From positions 1 to 55,022 of the forward strand of contig MESE01000084.1 of NCBI GenBank assembly GCA_001770855.1: a stretch of DNA of 55,022 nt. The letters are read 5' to 3'. Below, piece by piece: positions 1 through 7,627 of this stretch; positions within the stretch are counted from its first letter, which is position 1; each line of letters opens with the position of its first letter. The notes under the pieces are model-generated. The model did not search any database. It was not told where the DNA came from and saw only the letters and a program-made list of their open reading frames with translations. Source of the DNA: Burkholderiales bacterium RIFCSPLOWO2_02_FULL_57_36 (GTDB taxonomy: Bacteria; Pseudomonadota; Gammaproteobacteria; Burkholderiales; Burkholderiaceae_D). Made by a program: the position numbers and the translations under genes.

Positions 1-104
1 AATTGACAAGGAAACCGGATGGACTAAAAAAACCGTCTACAGAAAACATCAACCCCGCTCACTTGGCGAGGTTGACAGGGAAGTCTTTATAGACTTGTTA
101 TATC
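1..104 (-). other. attC site of the fifth integron cassette (partial, left end uncertain)
   Basis: Read on the minus strand, GATATAAC (complement of 97-104) sits inside the last codons of the peroxiredoxin gene. It is the complement of GTTATATC, with which this cassette begins at about position 700. That is the expected pairing between the start of a cassette and the first core site of its attC. A hairpin with CAACC and GGTTG arms follows at about 49-75. I could not identify the closing core site, so the cassette may end within the first 30 bases or outside the window. Confidence 0.45.
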
Positions 105-680
105 TATGTTCTGGAGCCAGGTAATGACTTCATTGGCATTCCGGTCTGAAGGAAACACAGGGTAGAACACTTTAACTATCTCTCCATTTTTAATAATTAA
201 CGTAAGCCGCTTTATTAGAACTTTGTCATCCACCTCGAACATGGGAAGCGAAAGTGCCTTAGCCAACGTCAAGTTCTCGTCGCTCAACAAGTCGAATGGC
301 AAATGCAGTCGTTCGGCGGCCTCTTGCTGGTAGTCGCTAGCTTGAGTGCTGACGCCAAATACGGTGGCACCCAATGCTTGGAGTTCGCCGTAATGATCTC
401 TGAAGGAGCATGACTGCGGAGTGCAACCGCGCGCTCCTGGAATCTGATCCCAACCGGTTGGCAATGGAACACCCGGGCGACCCGTCATCGGGTAAAAATA
501 CAGCACTAGCGTTCCTGCCATGGCAGACAAGTCAACTTGTCTGCCTGACGTTGAGGTTAGATGGACAGCCGTAACTTTCACCCCCGGTAGATGCGCGCAT
601 CCGCCATCATCAATAGGCTGAGGCAAATTATCTGGAAGTGAGTTAAGGTTTTTGTCTGGAAGCGACTTGAGATTTTCCAC
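87..680 (-). CDS. Peroxiredoxin of the BCP/AhpC-TSA family (cassette gene)
   Basis: A 197-residue thioredoxin-fold peroxidase, expected to reduce hydroperoxides in the cytoplasm. The active-site segment GCTPQSCSFRD near residue 86 matches the BCP/PrxQ arrangement: the first Cys is peroxidatic and the second, five residues later, is resolving. The strand before it (LVLYFYPMTG) also fits the family. An N-terminal stretch of about 25 residues precedes the domain and looks dispensable. The gene is the sole occupant of the fifth integron cassette, so it was probably acquired by site-specific recombination. Expression would depend on a promoter nearer attI or inside the array; I see no strong promoter of its own. 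Confidence 0.85.
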   Translation of the reverse strand: MENLKSLPDKNLNSLPDNLPQPIDDGGCAHLPGVKVTAVHLTSTSGRQVDLSAMAGTLVLYFYPMTGRPGVPLPTGWDQIPGARGCTPQSCSFRDHYGELQALGATVFGVSTQASDYQQEAAERLHLPFDLLSDENLTLAKALSLPMFEVDDKVLIKRLTLIIKNGEIVKVFYPVFPSDRNANEVITWLQNIDITSL

Positions 681-693
681 TGCCGTCCTTTAG

Positions 694-783
694 ATATAAC
701 GCCGCGTTAACCAGCTCGCCACATGTGCCGCGAAGCGGCAAGTTGTGTGTGGCGTGTCTGTGTTGAATAACAAGTTAGGTGCT
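694..783 (-). repeat. attC site of cassette 4
   Basis: On the plus strand GATATAAC (694-700) and GTTAGGTGC (774-782) bound an imperfect palindrome with a GCCGCGAAGCGGC centre. On the minus strand this reads GCACCTAAC, then a GCCGCTTCGCGGC hairpin, then GCGTTATATC, the usual attC layout with RYYYAAC and GTTRRRY-type ends. The recombination point would be at C700, giving cassette 4 the limits 700-1122. The central hairpin is the same as in classical aadA-type attC sites. Confidence 0.85.
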
Positions 784-813
784 TTTCCTTGTCCCATGCT
801 GAAACTCTTAAAT

Positions 814-1098
814 TTATTTTTTTAGAGGTTTGGTCAGGTCAAATCCACAATGTTTGCACTCGTCTACCGGCAAGTCCCCGGCATAAAGCGGCAGCCCCAA
901 TATCGTTCCCTGGTATGCCACTGAAACACCACAACGCGGGCACTTTACTTTAAACGCTAGATAGGCCCCAATAATTGCCCATCCAAAAAAGAAATACATC
1001 AAAGGATCGGACTGGAACTCGAGCATCAATATTCCGATAATTGCAGCAACAATCAGTACAAAGACCAGAATTAATCGAAACATGGTTTTAGGCGACAT
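814..1098 (-). CDS. Small membrane protein with zinc-ribbon motif (cassette gene)
   Basis: A 94-residue protein of unknown function. Two hydrophobic segments (about residues 8-27 and 31-49) are followed by a CPRCG motif and, 28 residues later, CKHCG, which together look like a rubredoxin-like or zinc-ribbon knuckle on the cytoplasmic side. It is the only open frame in cassette 4 and starts about 24 bases inside the cassette, as cassette genes usually do. I do not recognise a named family. Similar four-Cys membrane proteins are common in integron cassettes, but no function can be inferred. Confidence 0.6.
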   Translation of the reverse strand: MSPKTMFRLILVFVLIVAAIIGILMLEFQSDPLMYFFFGWAIIGAYLAFKVKCPRCGVSVAYQGTILGLPLYAGDLPVDECKHCGFDLTKPLKK

Positions 1099-1118
1099 TG
1101 AGCATACTCTTCTGAGCC

Positions 1119-1210
1119 CTAACGTAGAGGTAACGGGATCGCCGTCCCCCGTAGTTCAAATTGCCGTGAAGTCTTCATCGGCGATTCCCTGTTGACCGTC
1201 ATGTTAAAGA
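1119..1210 (-). repeat. attC site of cassette 3
   Basis: The left end GCCCTAAC (1116-1123) and right end GTTAAAG (1203-1209) enclose an imperfect inverted repeat of about 90 bases (GGGATCGCC against GGCGATTCCC). The right core overlaps the stop codon of the neighbouring cassette gene. This is one of the longer attC sites in the array. The recombination point is inferred at C1123, giving cassette 3 the limits 1123-1575. Confidence 0.7.
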
Positions 1211-1554
1211 GCGAACTCATATAGGTACACGGCTTTTGGAAGGTAACGATAGGAGGACATAGCGAACTCGTGCTCATCGTATTTCACGCGTACCGGTTGG
1301 CCACAATTTTTGCAGCAAAAATCACAGTAATTAGTCTCGTAAGGAATGACTGGCCCGCTCGCGTCATCCATCGCCTTACGAATAGCGAAAGTGAATTGTG
1401 GCGGTTCCTTAACCTTAAGGCTGAACTGCGTGATGTCGTCACACTTCGCACACCAATAAGTAGGAATGTTTGCGAACACTGGATCATTGCTCCAGCGGTC
1501 GGAGGCCAAACCAACCAATACATCCTCGGGCTTTCGAATGGAAACAGACGCCAT
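1204..1554 (-). CDS. Hypothetical protein with two CxxC pairs (cassette gene)
   Basis: A 116-residue soluble protein without signal peptide or membrane segment. It has CAKC near residue 35 and CDFCCKNC near residue 77, enough ligands for a zinc-ribbon fold. No family is recognised. It fills cassette 3, beginning about 20 bases from the cassette boundary and ending inside the attC. Cassette genes of this kind are often unique to one array, so lack of homologues would not be surprising. Function unknown. Confidence 0.6.
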   Translation of the reverse strand: MASVSIRKPEDVLVGLASDRWSNDPVFANIPTYWCAKCDDITQFSLKVKEPPQFTFAIRKAMDDASGPVIPYETNYCDFCCKNCGQPVRVKYDEHEFAMSSYRYLPKAVYLYEFAL

Positions 1555-1569
1555 AGCTCTTTAACGCGG

Positions 1570-1616
1570 AGCTAACGGGCACCGTAAGGCGTCCGAGTTC
1601 AGCGACAAGTTATACA
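1570..1616 (-). repeat. attC site of cassette 2 (short)
   Basis: On the minus strand GTATAAC (complement of 1609-1615) opens the site and CGTTAGCTC closes it. In between lies a stem of GGACGCC against GGTGCCC with a small TTAC loop. GTATAAC is the exact complement of the GTTATAC at which cassette 2 starts (1899-1905), as expected for a complete cassette. At about 46 bases this attC is near the short end of the known range. Confidence 0.75.
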
Positions 1617-1628
1617 TGTTATCCACGG

Positions 1629-1889
1629 CTATCCCCAGTGATCGCCAGCAGGTGGCGGTCCTTTTTCAACGTCATTTTCTGATCCAATTGCCCATCCATT
1701 CCCAAGTGCAGCACGTACTAGCAAGAAGCCAATAATTGGCACGGCCCATAAAACAACCATCCACACAATCTTTTTGGCCTGAGTGAATACCGGGTCATTT
1801 ATGAGCTTGGTAGACCCAACAATATTCATCATCAAAAGCGGGAACAGCAAAATTCCGAGGTACCAAGGATTAAACATTTGCGTGCTCAT
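1629..1889 (-). CDS. Small two-helix membrane protein (cassette gene)
   Basis: An 86-residue protein with hydrophobic segments at about residues 9-25 and 42-62. The second (KIVWMVVLWAVPIIGFLLVRA) resembles the helix of PLDc_N-type small membrane proteins, with W, P and G in similar places, but the match is weak. The tail is short and polar. It occupies cassette 2 (1576-1904), 15 bases from the cassette start. Function unknown; a cardiolipin synthase-like N-terminal domain without the catalytic part is one possibility. Confidence 0.55.
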   Translation of the reverse strand: MSTQMFNPWYLGILLFPLLMMNIVGSTKLINDPVFTQAKKIVWMVVLWAVPIIGFLLVRAALGNGWAIGSENDVEKGPPPAGDHWG

Positions 1890-1898
1890 GAACGTACG

Positions 1899-1960
1899 GT
1901 ATAACGCCTGAATTAACCCGTGCCGCGAAGCGGCATCGGGTTGAATGAATTGTTAGTGCG
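1899..1960 (-). repeat. attC site of cassette 1 (aadA-like)
   Basis: Read on the minus strand, the site runs from GCACTAACAATTCATTCAA through the hairpin GCCGCTTCGCGGC to TTAATTCAGGCGTTAT. This is close to the classical attC of class 1 integron aadA cassettes. The end core GTTATAC lies at the complement of 1899-1905, where cassette 2 begins. Confidence 0.93.
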
Positions 1961-2174
1961 GAGTGTAGCCACGAAGGTCCGCATGCGCGCTCTTTGTCCG
2001 GTTGCAGTCAGCGTGGTCGACGTGCAGGTGTAGTCCGGGCCCGCAACCGCTTTACCGAAAGACCAAATGCGTGCCGAAGCGACCGGCTGCAAGCTCGCGA
2101 GATAGCAGGGAGCCTGGCTGACGACACCGCCGCTTTCTTCGCACTTCTCCTGAACTCTTTCTACCCCGCACTAA
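1905..2174 (-). other. First integron cassette without a convincing gene, joined to attI
   Basis: The minus strand has GTTAGTGCGG at the complement of 2166-2175. This is the inferred attI/cassette junction, and its inverted copy GTTAGTGCGG (plus strand 1952-1961) is in the cassette attC. The match between cassette start and attC defines a 270-base cassette. No ATG-initiated frame of useful length runs leftward in it. A GTG frame of about 31 codons exists but its AGGAG sequence is only two bases away. ORF-less cassettes are known to carry promoters or small RNAs; I see no clear promoter. attI itself should extend from 2175 toward 2280. Confidence 0.6.
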
Positions 2175-2278
2175 CGTGTTATAAATCGCAAAATGCCAAT
2201 TTAACATGGCGCGTTGCGATTTAACATCAAAACTTAAAGCCGGGGAGAAGCGCTTGATTACTGGTGTTTCTGCCAATA

Positions 2279-2298
2279 TACTGTATTTATGTACAGTA
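2279..2298 (+). promoter_or_regulatory. LexA (SOS) box overlapping the intI start codon
   Basis: A CTGT-N8-ACAG palindrome with TA flanks on both sides (2279-2298) matches the gammaproteobacterial/betaproteobacterial LexA consensus. The ATG of intI at 2289 lies inside it. LexA repression of integron integrases through a box at this place is established for other integrons, so the same control is inferred here. Confidence 0.88.
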
Positions 2299-3311
2299 TT
2301 AACAAACCCAACAAACCACGCAAGCCCGTTTTGAGCTCCACTCGGCTGCTCGATCAATTGCGCGAGCGATTGCGGTATCTGCATTACAGCTTGCGTACAG
2401 AGCAGAACTACGTTTATTGGGCACGCTTTTTCATTCGATGGCATGGCTTACGCCACCCCAAAGACATGGGTGGCAAAGAAGTCGAGGAATTTCTCTCCAT
2501 GCTGGCCAATGAGCGCAAAGCCGCCCCTTCCACCCATCGTCAGGCACTGAGTGCACTGCTGTTTCTTTACAAAGAAGTGCTCGATATTGAGCTGCCCTGG
2601 ATGCAGGAGATTGGCAGACCTGTCCCGACCAAGCGTATTCCGGTGGTCCTGACAGCGGAGGAAATCAGTCAGGTTCTACTGCTCATGCATGGCGTCACCG
2701 GTCTGTTGGCCCGCCTTATTTACGGCACTGGCATGCGCTTGCGGGAAGCCCTGTCGTTGCGGATCAAGGATGTGGATTTCGGTCGCCGGGTCATCATAGT
2801 GCGCGAAGGAAAAGGCGGCAAGGACCGGGTTGTCATGCTGCCTGCGTCTCTAACGGCAGCATTGCGTGATCAAATTGCCCATTCGCGCGCATTGTGGGAA
2901 GCGGACCGACAGGCGGCACTTCCTGGCGTCTATCTTCCCTTTGCGCTGGAAGCGAAATATCCTCGTGCTGGCCAGTCTTGGACGTGGCAGTGAGTGTTTC
3001 CCTCGCCAACGTTGTCGATCGATCCGCAGACCGGCATCCGGCGCCGGCATTTTCTGTTTCCGGAGCGCTTGCAGCGAGCGTTAAAGGGGGCTGTAGCCCA
3101 GGCCGGGATTGCCAAGCAGGTCAGCGTTCATACCTTGCGCCACAGTTTTGCTACCCATGTTCTCCAGCGCGGCACGGATATCCGGACAGTGCAGGAGTTG
3201 CTTGGGCATAGCGATGTGAGTACTACTATGATCTATACCCATGTATTGAAAATTGCGGCCGGGACGACGCAGAGCCCGCTCGATGCCCTCAATTTAGCAG
3301 GAGATGAATGA
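2289..3311 (+). pseudogene. intI: Integron integrase interrupted by an in-frame TGA
   Basis: The frame encodes an IntI-type tyrosine recombinase of 340 codons. The N-terminal part has [20 protein letters not shown], the core-binding domain and the first catalytic Arg in [10 protein letters not shown]. Codon 235 (2991-2993) is TGA; the same frame then continues as [14 protein letters not shown], the IntI-specific insertion, and on to [25 protein letters not shown] with the catalytic His, Arg and Tyr. Relatives have QWVFP here, so a single TGG to TGA change explains the break. The truncated 234-residue product lacks the catalytic HxxR and Tyr and should be inactive. The gene diverges from the cassettes, as is usual. 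Confidence 0.93.
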
Positions 3312-3563
3312 CTACTTTGGGAAGCGCGAGAAACTGACCGTTTGGGTCGAGTTAGGCCAAATGAACAGGCCCTGCCATCGTCCGCTTCCACTGCAAAGCA
3401 GAATCTCATGATGTCAGCGCGGGCAGTCTCGTTAAACACGCGCCGTTTCCAGTTGGCGCCTAATGATGAGGCGTGACTGGCCGTAAGCAGCGCTATAAAG
3501 CTCGCACAGACTTTATTGTTTCCGATCACCTGGCCAAGGTAGGCGCACATCCAAAATACTTGC

Positions 3564-3596
3564 GTAACGAAAGTTTGTTGGGTAAACTTTCGTTAC
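3564..3596. promoter_or_regulatory. 33-bp perfect palindrome, probable HxlR operator
   Basis: GTAACGAAAGTTT (3564-3576) is repeated in inverted form at 3584-3596 with a seven-base spacer. It lies 33 bases before the start of the HxlR-type gene. HxlR regulators bind such dyads and often control themselves, so this is probably its operator. The remaining part of the 3312-3629 gap shows no gene and no attC site. Confidence 0.7.
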
Positions 3597-3629
3597 AAAA
3601 AAACCAACCGCCAATCGTAAGTACGAATT

Positions 3630-4121
3630 ATGTCCAAAGGATCATTTGCCGAGATGAATTGTCCGATCGCCCAAACGCTTGAACGGGTTGGCGAATGGTG
3701 GACGCTTCTTATTCTTCGGAATGCCTTTTCCGGGATGACCCGGTTTGACGAATTTCAGCAGCACCTTGGCATTGGCACCAATGTCCTGTCGCAACGCTTA
3801 CGGAGCTTGACCGAGGACGAGATACTCACACGAACCGCGGCGCCGGATGACGGGCGCGCATTCGAATATCGATTAACCGAAAGGGGTTTGGCGCTTTACC
3901 CGATATTGATCGCCATGATGGAATGGGGCGAGAAATGGGTTCCCAATCCAAAAGGGCCGAGGATGAAGTTGGTGGAACGCGGCACCGGTGAACCGATCGC
4001 CGGGATTTGCGTGCATTCTGCCGACGGCCGCTCGTTGCAACCACACGAAATTGCCGCTGTTGCCGGTCCGGCGGCGGATGCCAAGACGCATGAATTAAGT
4101 TGCTATTCCCTTCCTGTGTAA
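3630..4121 (+). CDS. HxlR-family winged-helix transcriptional regulator
   Basis: A 163-residue DNA-binding protein. The segment CPIAQTLERVGEWWTLLILRNAFSGMTRFDEFQQ...IGTNVLSQRLRSL is the HxlR signature, with the conserved Cys near residue 11 that often senses redox or electrophiles. The wing (DGRAFEYRLTERG) follows, and the C-terminal 50 residues are extra. A perfect palindrome lies just upstream, which suggests autoregulation. The gene ends 54 bases before a FadD-type ligase on the same strand, so the ligase may be co-transcribed or regulated. The effector is unknown. Confidence 0.88.
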   Translation: MSKGSFAEMNCPIAQTLERVGEWWTLLILRNAFSGMTRFDEFQQHLGIGTNVLSQRLRSLTEDEILTRTAAPDDGRAFEYRLTERGLALYPILIAMMEWGEKWVPNPKGPRMKLVERGTGEPIAGICVHSADGRSLQPHEIAAVAGPAADAKTHELSCYSLPV

Positions 4122-4174
4122 ATTCCCTGAAATTATCACGCCCTGAAACCACACTGACAAGAAAGAGGCAGACA

Positions 4175-5857
4175 ATGGAAAAAATCTGGTTGAAATCGTA
4201 TCCGAAAGACGTTCCGGCGGAAATCGATCCTACGCAATATCGTTCGCTGGTGCACTTGCTCGAAGAATCCTTCCGCAAATTTGCATCACACAATGCGTAC
4301 GTTTGCATGGATAAGTTCCTTACCTACGCCGAGTTCGACGAGCATTCGAAGAAGCTGGGTGCATGGTTGCAAAGCAGGGGTTTGAAAAAAGGTGCGCGTG
4401 TGGCGGTCATGATGCCGAACGTGCTGCAAAATCCGGTCGCGATTGCCGCCGTCCTGCGCGCCGGTTACACGGTGGTGAACGTCAATCCGCTGTATACGCC
4501 GCGTGAGCTGGAACACCAGCTCAATGACTCCGGCGCCGAAGCCATCATCATCCTGGAAAACTTTGCGGCCACGCTGGAGCAGGTGATCAAAAAAACCAAG
4601 ATCGAGCATGTGGTCGTCGCCAGCATGGGCGACATGCTGGGTGCCTTGAAGGGGACGATCGTCAACTTCGTGGTGCGCAACGTAAAGAAAATGGTACCGG
4701 TGTTCTCGCTGCCGAACGCAGTCCGCTTCAAGCAGGCATTGGCCGAAGGCGCACGCCTGCCGCTCAAGGCGGTCGATCTCACGCATGATGACATTGCATT
4801 CCTGCAGTACACCGGCGGCACCACCGGTGTATCGAAGGGGGCGACGCTGACGCACCGTAACGTGATCGCCAACGTACTGCAAAATGACGTTTGGATACGA
4901 CCGGCCCTAGGAAAAGAGGCCAACGCCGATGACCTGATCGTTATTTGCGCGCTGCCGCTGTATCATATTTTCGCGCTGACGGCTTGCATGATGATGGCCA
5001 CCCGCTGGGGCGCCATGAACGTCCTGATTCCAAATCCGCGCGACATTCCCGGCTTCGTCAAGGAACTGGCGAAATACAGATTCACCGTGCTGCCGGCGGT
5101 GAATACGCTATTCAACGGTTTGCTGAACAACCCCGATTTTGCCAAGCTGGACTTCTCGTCACTCAAGCTCTCCCTGGGCGGCGGCATGGCGGTGCAACAG
5201 AGTGTGAATGACCAATGGCTGAAGGTGACAGGCAACTCAATTCACGAAGCCTACGGCTTGTCCGAAACGTCGCCGGGGGCGACGAGCAATCCGGCTAACG
5301 TGAAAGAATTTTCCGGCACAATCGGCGTGCCGCTTCCATCGACCGACGTCGCCATCCTCGACGACGACGGCAACCCGGTGCCGCTCGGCCAACCCGGCGA
5401 AATCGCGATCCGCGGCCCGCAAGTGATGGCCGGCTACTGGAACCGCCCCGACGAGACGGCCAAGGTCATGACGCCGGATGGCTTCTTCAAATCGGGCGAC
5501 ATCGGCATCATGGACGAGCGCGGTTTCGTGAGAATCGTCGATCGCAAGAAAGACATGATCCTGGTGTCGGGTTTCAATGTGTATCCGACAGAGATTGAAG
5601 GCGTGGTCGCGGCTCACCCGGGTGTATTGGAATGCGCCTGCATCGGCGTGCCGGACGCCGGTTCCGGCGAAGCGGTGAAACTGTACGTGGTGCGCAAGGA
5701 TGCCTCACTGACGACGGAACAACTGATGGACTACTGCAAGCAGAACTTGACCGCGTACAAGAAGCCGAAGTACATCGAGTTCCGCGACCAACTGCCGAAG
5801 AGCAACGTCGGAAAAATTCTGCGCCGCGAATTGCGCGATGAGCTGAAAGCGGCTTAA
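4175..5857 (+). CDS. fadD: Long-chain fatty acid--CoA ligase (FadD type)
   Basis: A 560-residue ANL-superfamily enzyme that activates fatty acids through acyl-AMP to acyl-CoA, feeding beta-oxidation or lipid synthesis at the inner membrane. Visible motifs are the P-loop YTGGTTGVSKGATLTHRN near residue 210, YGLSETSP near 359, SGDIGIMDERGFVRIVDRKKDMI from about 437 and the catalytic Lys in KSNVGKILRREL near 543. The start at 4175 has a GAAAGAGG site upstream and matches the usual MEKIWLKSYP N-terminus; the upstream in-frame ATG at 4100 overlaps the regulator gene and was not chosen. A terminator follows at 5992. fadD symbol by similarity; a close paralogue with other chain-length preference is possible. 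Confidence 0.88.
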   Translation: MEKIWLKSYPKDVPAEIDPTQYRSLVHLLEESFRKFASHNAYVCMDKFLTYAEFDEHSKKLGAWLQSRGLKKGARVAVMMPNVLQNPVAIAAVLRAGYTVVNVNPLYTPRELEHQLNDSGAEAIIILENFAATLEQVIKKTKIEHVVVASMGDMLGALKGTIVNFVVRNVKKMVPVFSLPNAVRFKQALAEGARLPLKAVDLTHDDIAFLQYTGGTTGVSKGATLTHRNVIANVLQNDVWIRPALGKEANADDLIVICALPLYHIFALTACMMMATRWGAMNVLIPNPRDIPGFVKELAKYRFTVLPAVNTLFNGLLNNPDFAKLDFSSLKLSLGGGMAVQQSVNDQWLKVTGNSIHEAYGLSETSPGATSNPANVKEFSGTIGVPLPSTDVAILDDDGNPVPLGQPGEIAIRGPQVMAGYWNRPDETAKVMTPDGFFKSGDIGIMDERGFVRIVDRKKDMILVSGFNVYPTEIEGVVAAHPGVLECACIGVPDAGSGEAVKLYVVRKDASLTTEQLMDYCKQNLTAYKKPKYIEFRDQLPKSNVGKILRRELRDELKAA

Positions 5858-5991
5858 CGCGTCTCGCGACCGGTATATCGAGCGGGGGGCGCGGGTAAAG
5901 CCGAATGAATGTGCCCCCGCTGTAGAAGATGTGTTTTTGCAGATGCCCGTGCGTAGGAAGCGAGCGATTTATTGTATAAGTGCGAAAATCG

Positions 5992-6017
5992 AAAAGCCCC
6001 AATTTTTGGGGCTTTTT
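5992..6017 (+). terminator. Rho-independent terminator after the fadD-like gene
   Basis: AAAAGCCCC (5992-6000) pairs with GGGGCTTTT (6008-6016) around a seven-base loop and runs into a T tract. The A tract on the left side makes it potentially bidirectional, which would also serve the MOSC gene ending at 6140 on the other strand. Confidence 0.88.
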
Positions 6018-6139
6018 CTATGGGCTCAACGATTCAGTTCACTGGCGCATTATCCATGGCATTTAACGCCCGGGATAATCATCGGCGCAGCCATCGGTGT
6101 TGATTGGCGTGTGAGACATGCGCGCAGCAGTCGTACTGG

Positions 6140-6682
6140 TCATACACGCTCCAACCGGCGATACGGCGCCCTGGGCAGGCGAACGACAATCGAGTCGCCG
6201 GGGCAAACCACGCCGCTCTCCAACACGACCGCCATAATGCCTGTTTTACGTATGAGATTCCCATTGTCATCCCGGCTAAGCACCTGCTTAAGTAAGCCGG
6301 GCATGAAATTATCTATTTGATCGCAAGGATTGCGCAATCCGGTAACTCTGATCACCGCCGAATTGCCAATATAAAGCAATGCATCCGTCGGCAGCTCAAG
6401 TAAATTGATGCCCCGGGTAGTGATGTTCTCCCCCAACTCGCCGGGCTGAACAGAATAGCCTGCATCGCGTAGCTCGTCATGCAACTCAGAATGAATTAAG
6501 TGCACCTGGCGTAGATTTGGCTGTGTCGGGTCCTGAACTACACGGGAACGATGTTTAACGGTGACTCCCGCGTGAGCGTCGCCTTCCACGCCGATTCCGG
6601 CGACTAAAGAGATCTTGTCCGTAAGCTCTTTGCTAAAAGCATGTGCTCTGCTCAAGCCGACAGACACCACTTTCCCATGCAT
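6140..6682 (-). CDS. MOSC domain protein
   Basis: A 180-residue single-domain protein of the MOSC superfamily (molybdenum cofactor sulfurase C-terminal domain). Family features are GIGVEGDAHAG near residue 30, VHLIHSELHDEL, the GELGENITTRGI segment and the conserved Cys in TGLRNPCDQIDNF near residue 120, which in relatives contacts a sulfur-carrying or molybdopterin ligand. Stand-alone MOSC proteins act in molybdenum-dependent detoxification or 6-N-hydroxylaminopurine resistance in some bacteria; which one applies here is not evident. It faces the fadD-like gene across a shared terminator. Confidence 0.85.
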   Translation of the reverse strand: MHGKVVSVGLSRAHAFSKELTDKISLVAGIGVEGDAHAGVTVKHRSRVVQDPTQPNLRQVHLIHSELHDELRDAGYSVQPGELGENITTRGINLLELPTDALLYIGNSAVIRVTGLRNPCDQIDNFMPGLLKQVLSRDDNGNLIRKTGIMAVVLESGVVCPGDSIVVRLPRAPYRRLERV

Positions 6683-6925
6683 GGGATGCTCCGCTAGTAT
6701 GTCGATTTAGTGACCTCCTAACGACATTGTAAAAAACGAGGCTTTGACAATTTTTGTGCGCTGTAAGTCATTGATTTATTTAGATGTGAAATTCGAAAAA
6801 ACTACTGTTTTGGATTTTTCCCACATCCTCAACATGAAAGATAACCAGCGGCGAAGCTGTCTTGTTGATCGGTAAGTTAAATAGCATTTGCATTATAGCT
6901 ATAGCATCGAAAAGACCTATCTATA

Positions 6926-7200
6926 TTGGATCCGTTTTTTGTCCCCTGGCATAGCATGAAGCACCCTCACGACATGGGAACGTCGCAGGCTGAAGCTTTC
7001 CTGACTATTCTCGACCGCCATGTCATCATCGTGCGGCAAGCCGGGCGCGCTGGGAAATGGATAGGCAGGCGCAACGCACCAGCATCGAGGTACCCGATGC
7101 GCTGTCGGTGAAGTACGCGAAAGTAGGGCCGGCATGGGGCTGGGGCTGGCTGTCTTCCTCGCCTGCGCTGGCGCAAGACCATGAATTAGCGATGCCTCTC
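6926..7200 (+). pseudogene. Remnant of a second integron integrase
   Basis: One frame from about 6945 reads WHSMKHPHDMGTSQAEAFLTIL, which aligns with [22 protein letters not shown] of the intact-length intI in this window. It then jumps to DRHVIIVRQAGRAGK, matching [14 protein letters not shown] different frame from about 7050 gives ARWEMDRQAQRTSIEVPDALSVKYAKVGPAWGWGWL, matching the IntI-specific WEADRQA...[13 protein letters not shown] region. So at least one internal deletion of about 300 bases and a frameshift have occurred, and the C-terminal catalytic part is gone. It is clearly not functional. Sequence on both sides (6683-6925 and 7201-7401) shows no gene and no obvious attC. Confidence 0.85.
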
Positions 7201-7401
7201 GCCTAATACCAATTTTCATCCATAACGTGACAAAGAAATCGATGGATTTTTTGGGCTGGTAAGGCACAGGAGGAATGAATAGCGGTGTCCTATTCACGAC
7301 GAGTGCAACGCAGCCAGACGGAAAAAGACGCGATTTCATGTCGCGATATGGGTGAAGATTGGTATAAGACACGCTGGACACAAGCTACGCCATGAGGCGC
7401 T

Positions 7402-7620
7402 TTACACCTTCAGCTTCAAATACAAATCCTCAACCTGTTTTCTCGCCCATGGCGTTTTTCTCAGAAACGTCAGACTGGATTTGATACTCGGGTCTTTGTT
7501 GAAACACTTGATCGGGACAATTCGGCCCAATTCTTCCCAGCCGTAGTGCCCGACCAGTTCATTGAGAATCGCTTCCAGTGTGATGCCATGCAGCGCATTG
7601 TTGGGTTGTGGTGCGGTCAT
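7402..7620 (-). CDS. VF530 (DUF2132) family DNA-binding-like small protein
   Basis: A 72-residue protein starting [19 protein letters not shown]. The body [26 protein letters not shown] followed by [25 protein letters not shown] is characteristic of the VF530/DUF2132 family, whose known structure is a helical SAP-like fold; the biological role is not established. The ATG at 7620 was chosen because the family begins about here; the frame continues upstream only as overlap with the rlmI-like frame. It lies 7 bases behind the truncated rlmI and is probably co-transcribed with it. Confidence 0.88.
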   Translation of the reverse strand: MTAPQPNNALHGITLEAILNELVGHYGWEELGRIVPIKCFNKDPSIKSSLTFLRKTPWARKQVEDLYLKLKV

Positions 7621-7627
7621 TTTCCGA

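Noticed and set aside
1994..2224. Plus-strand gene in the first cassette
   Set aside because: Wrong strand for a cassette gene, no ribosome-binding site and no familiar residues.
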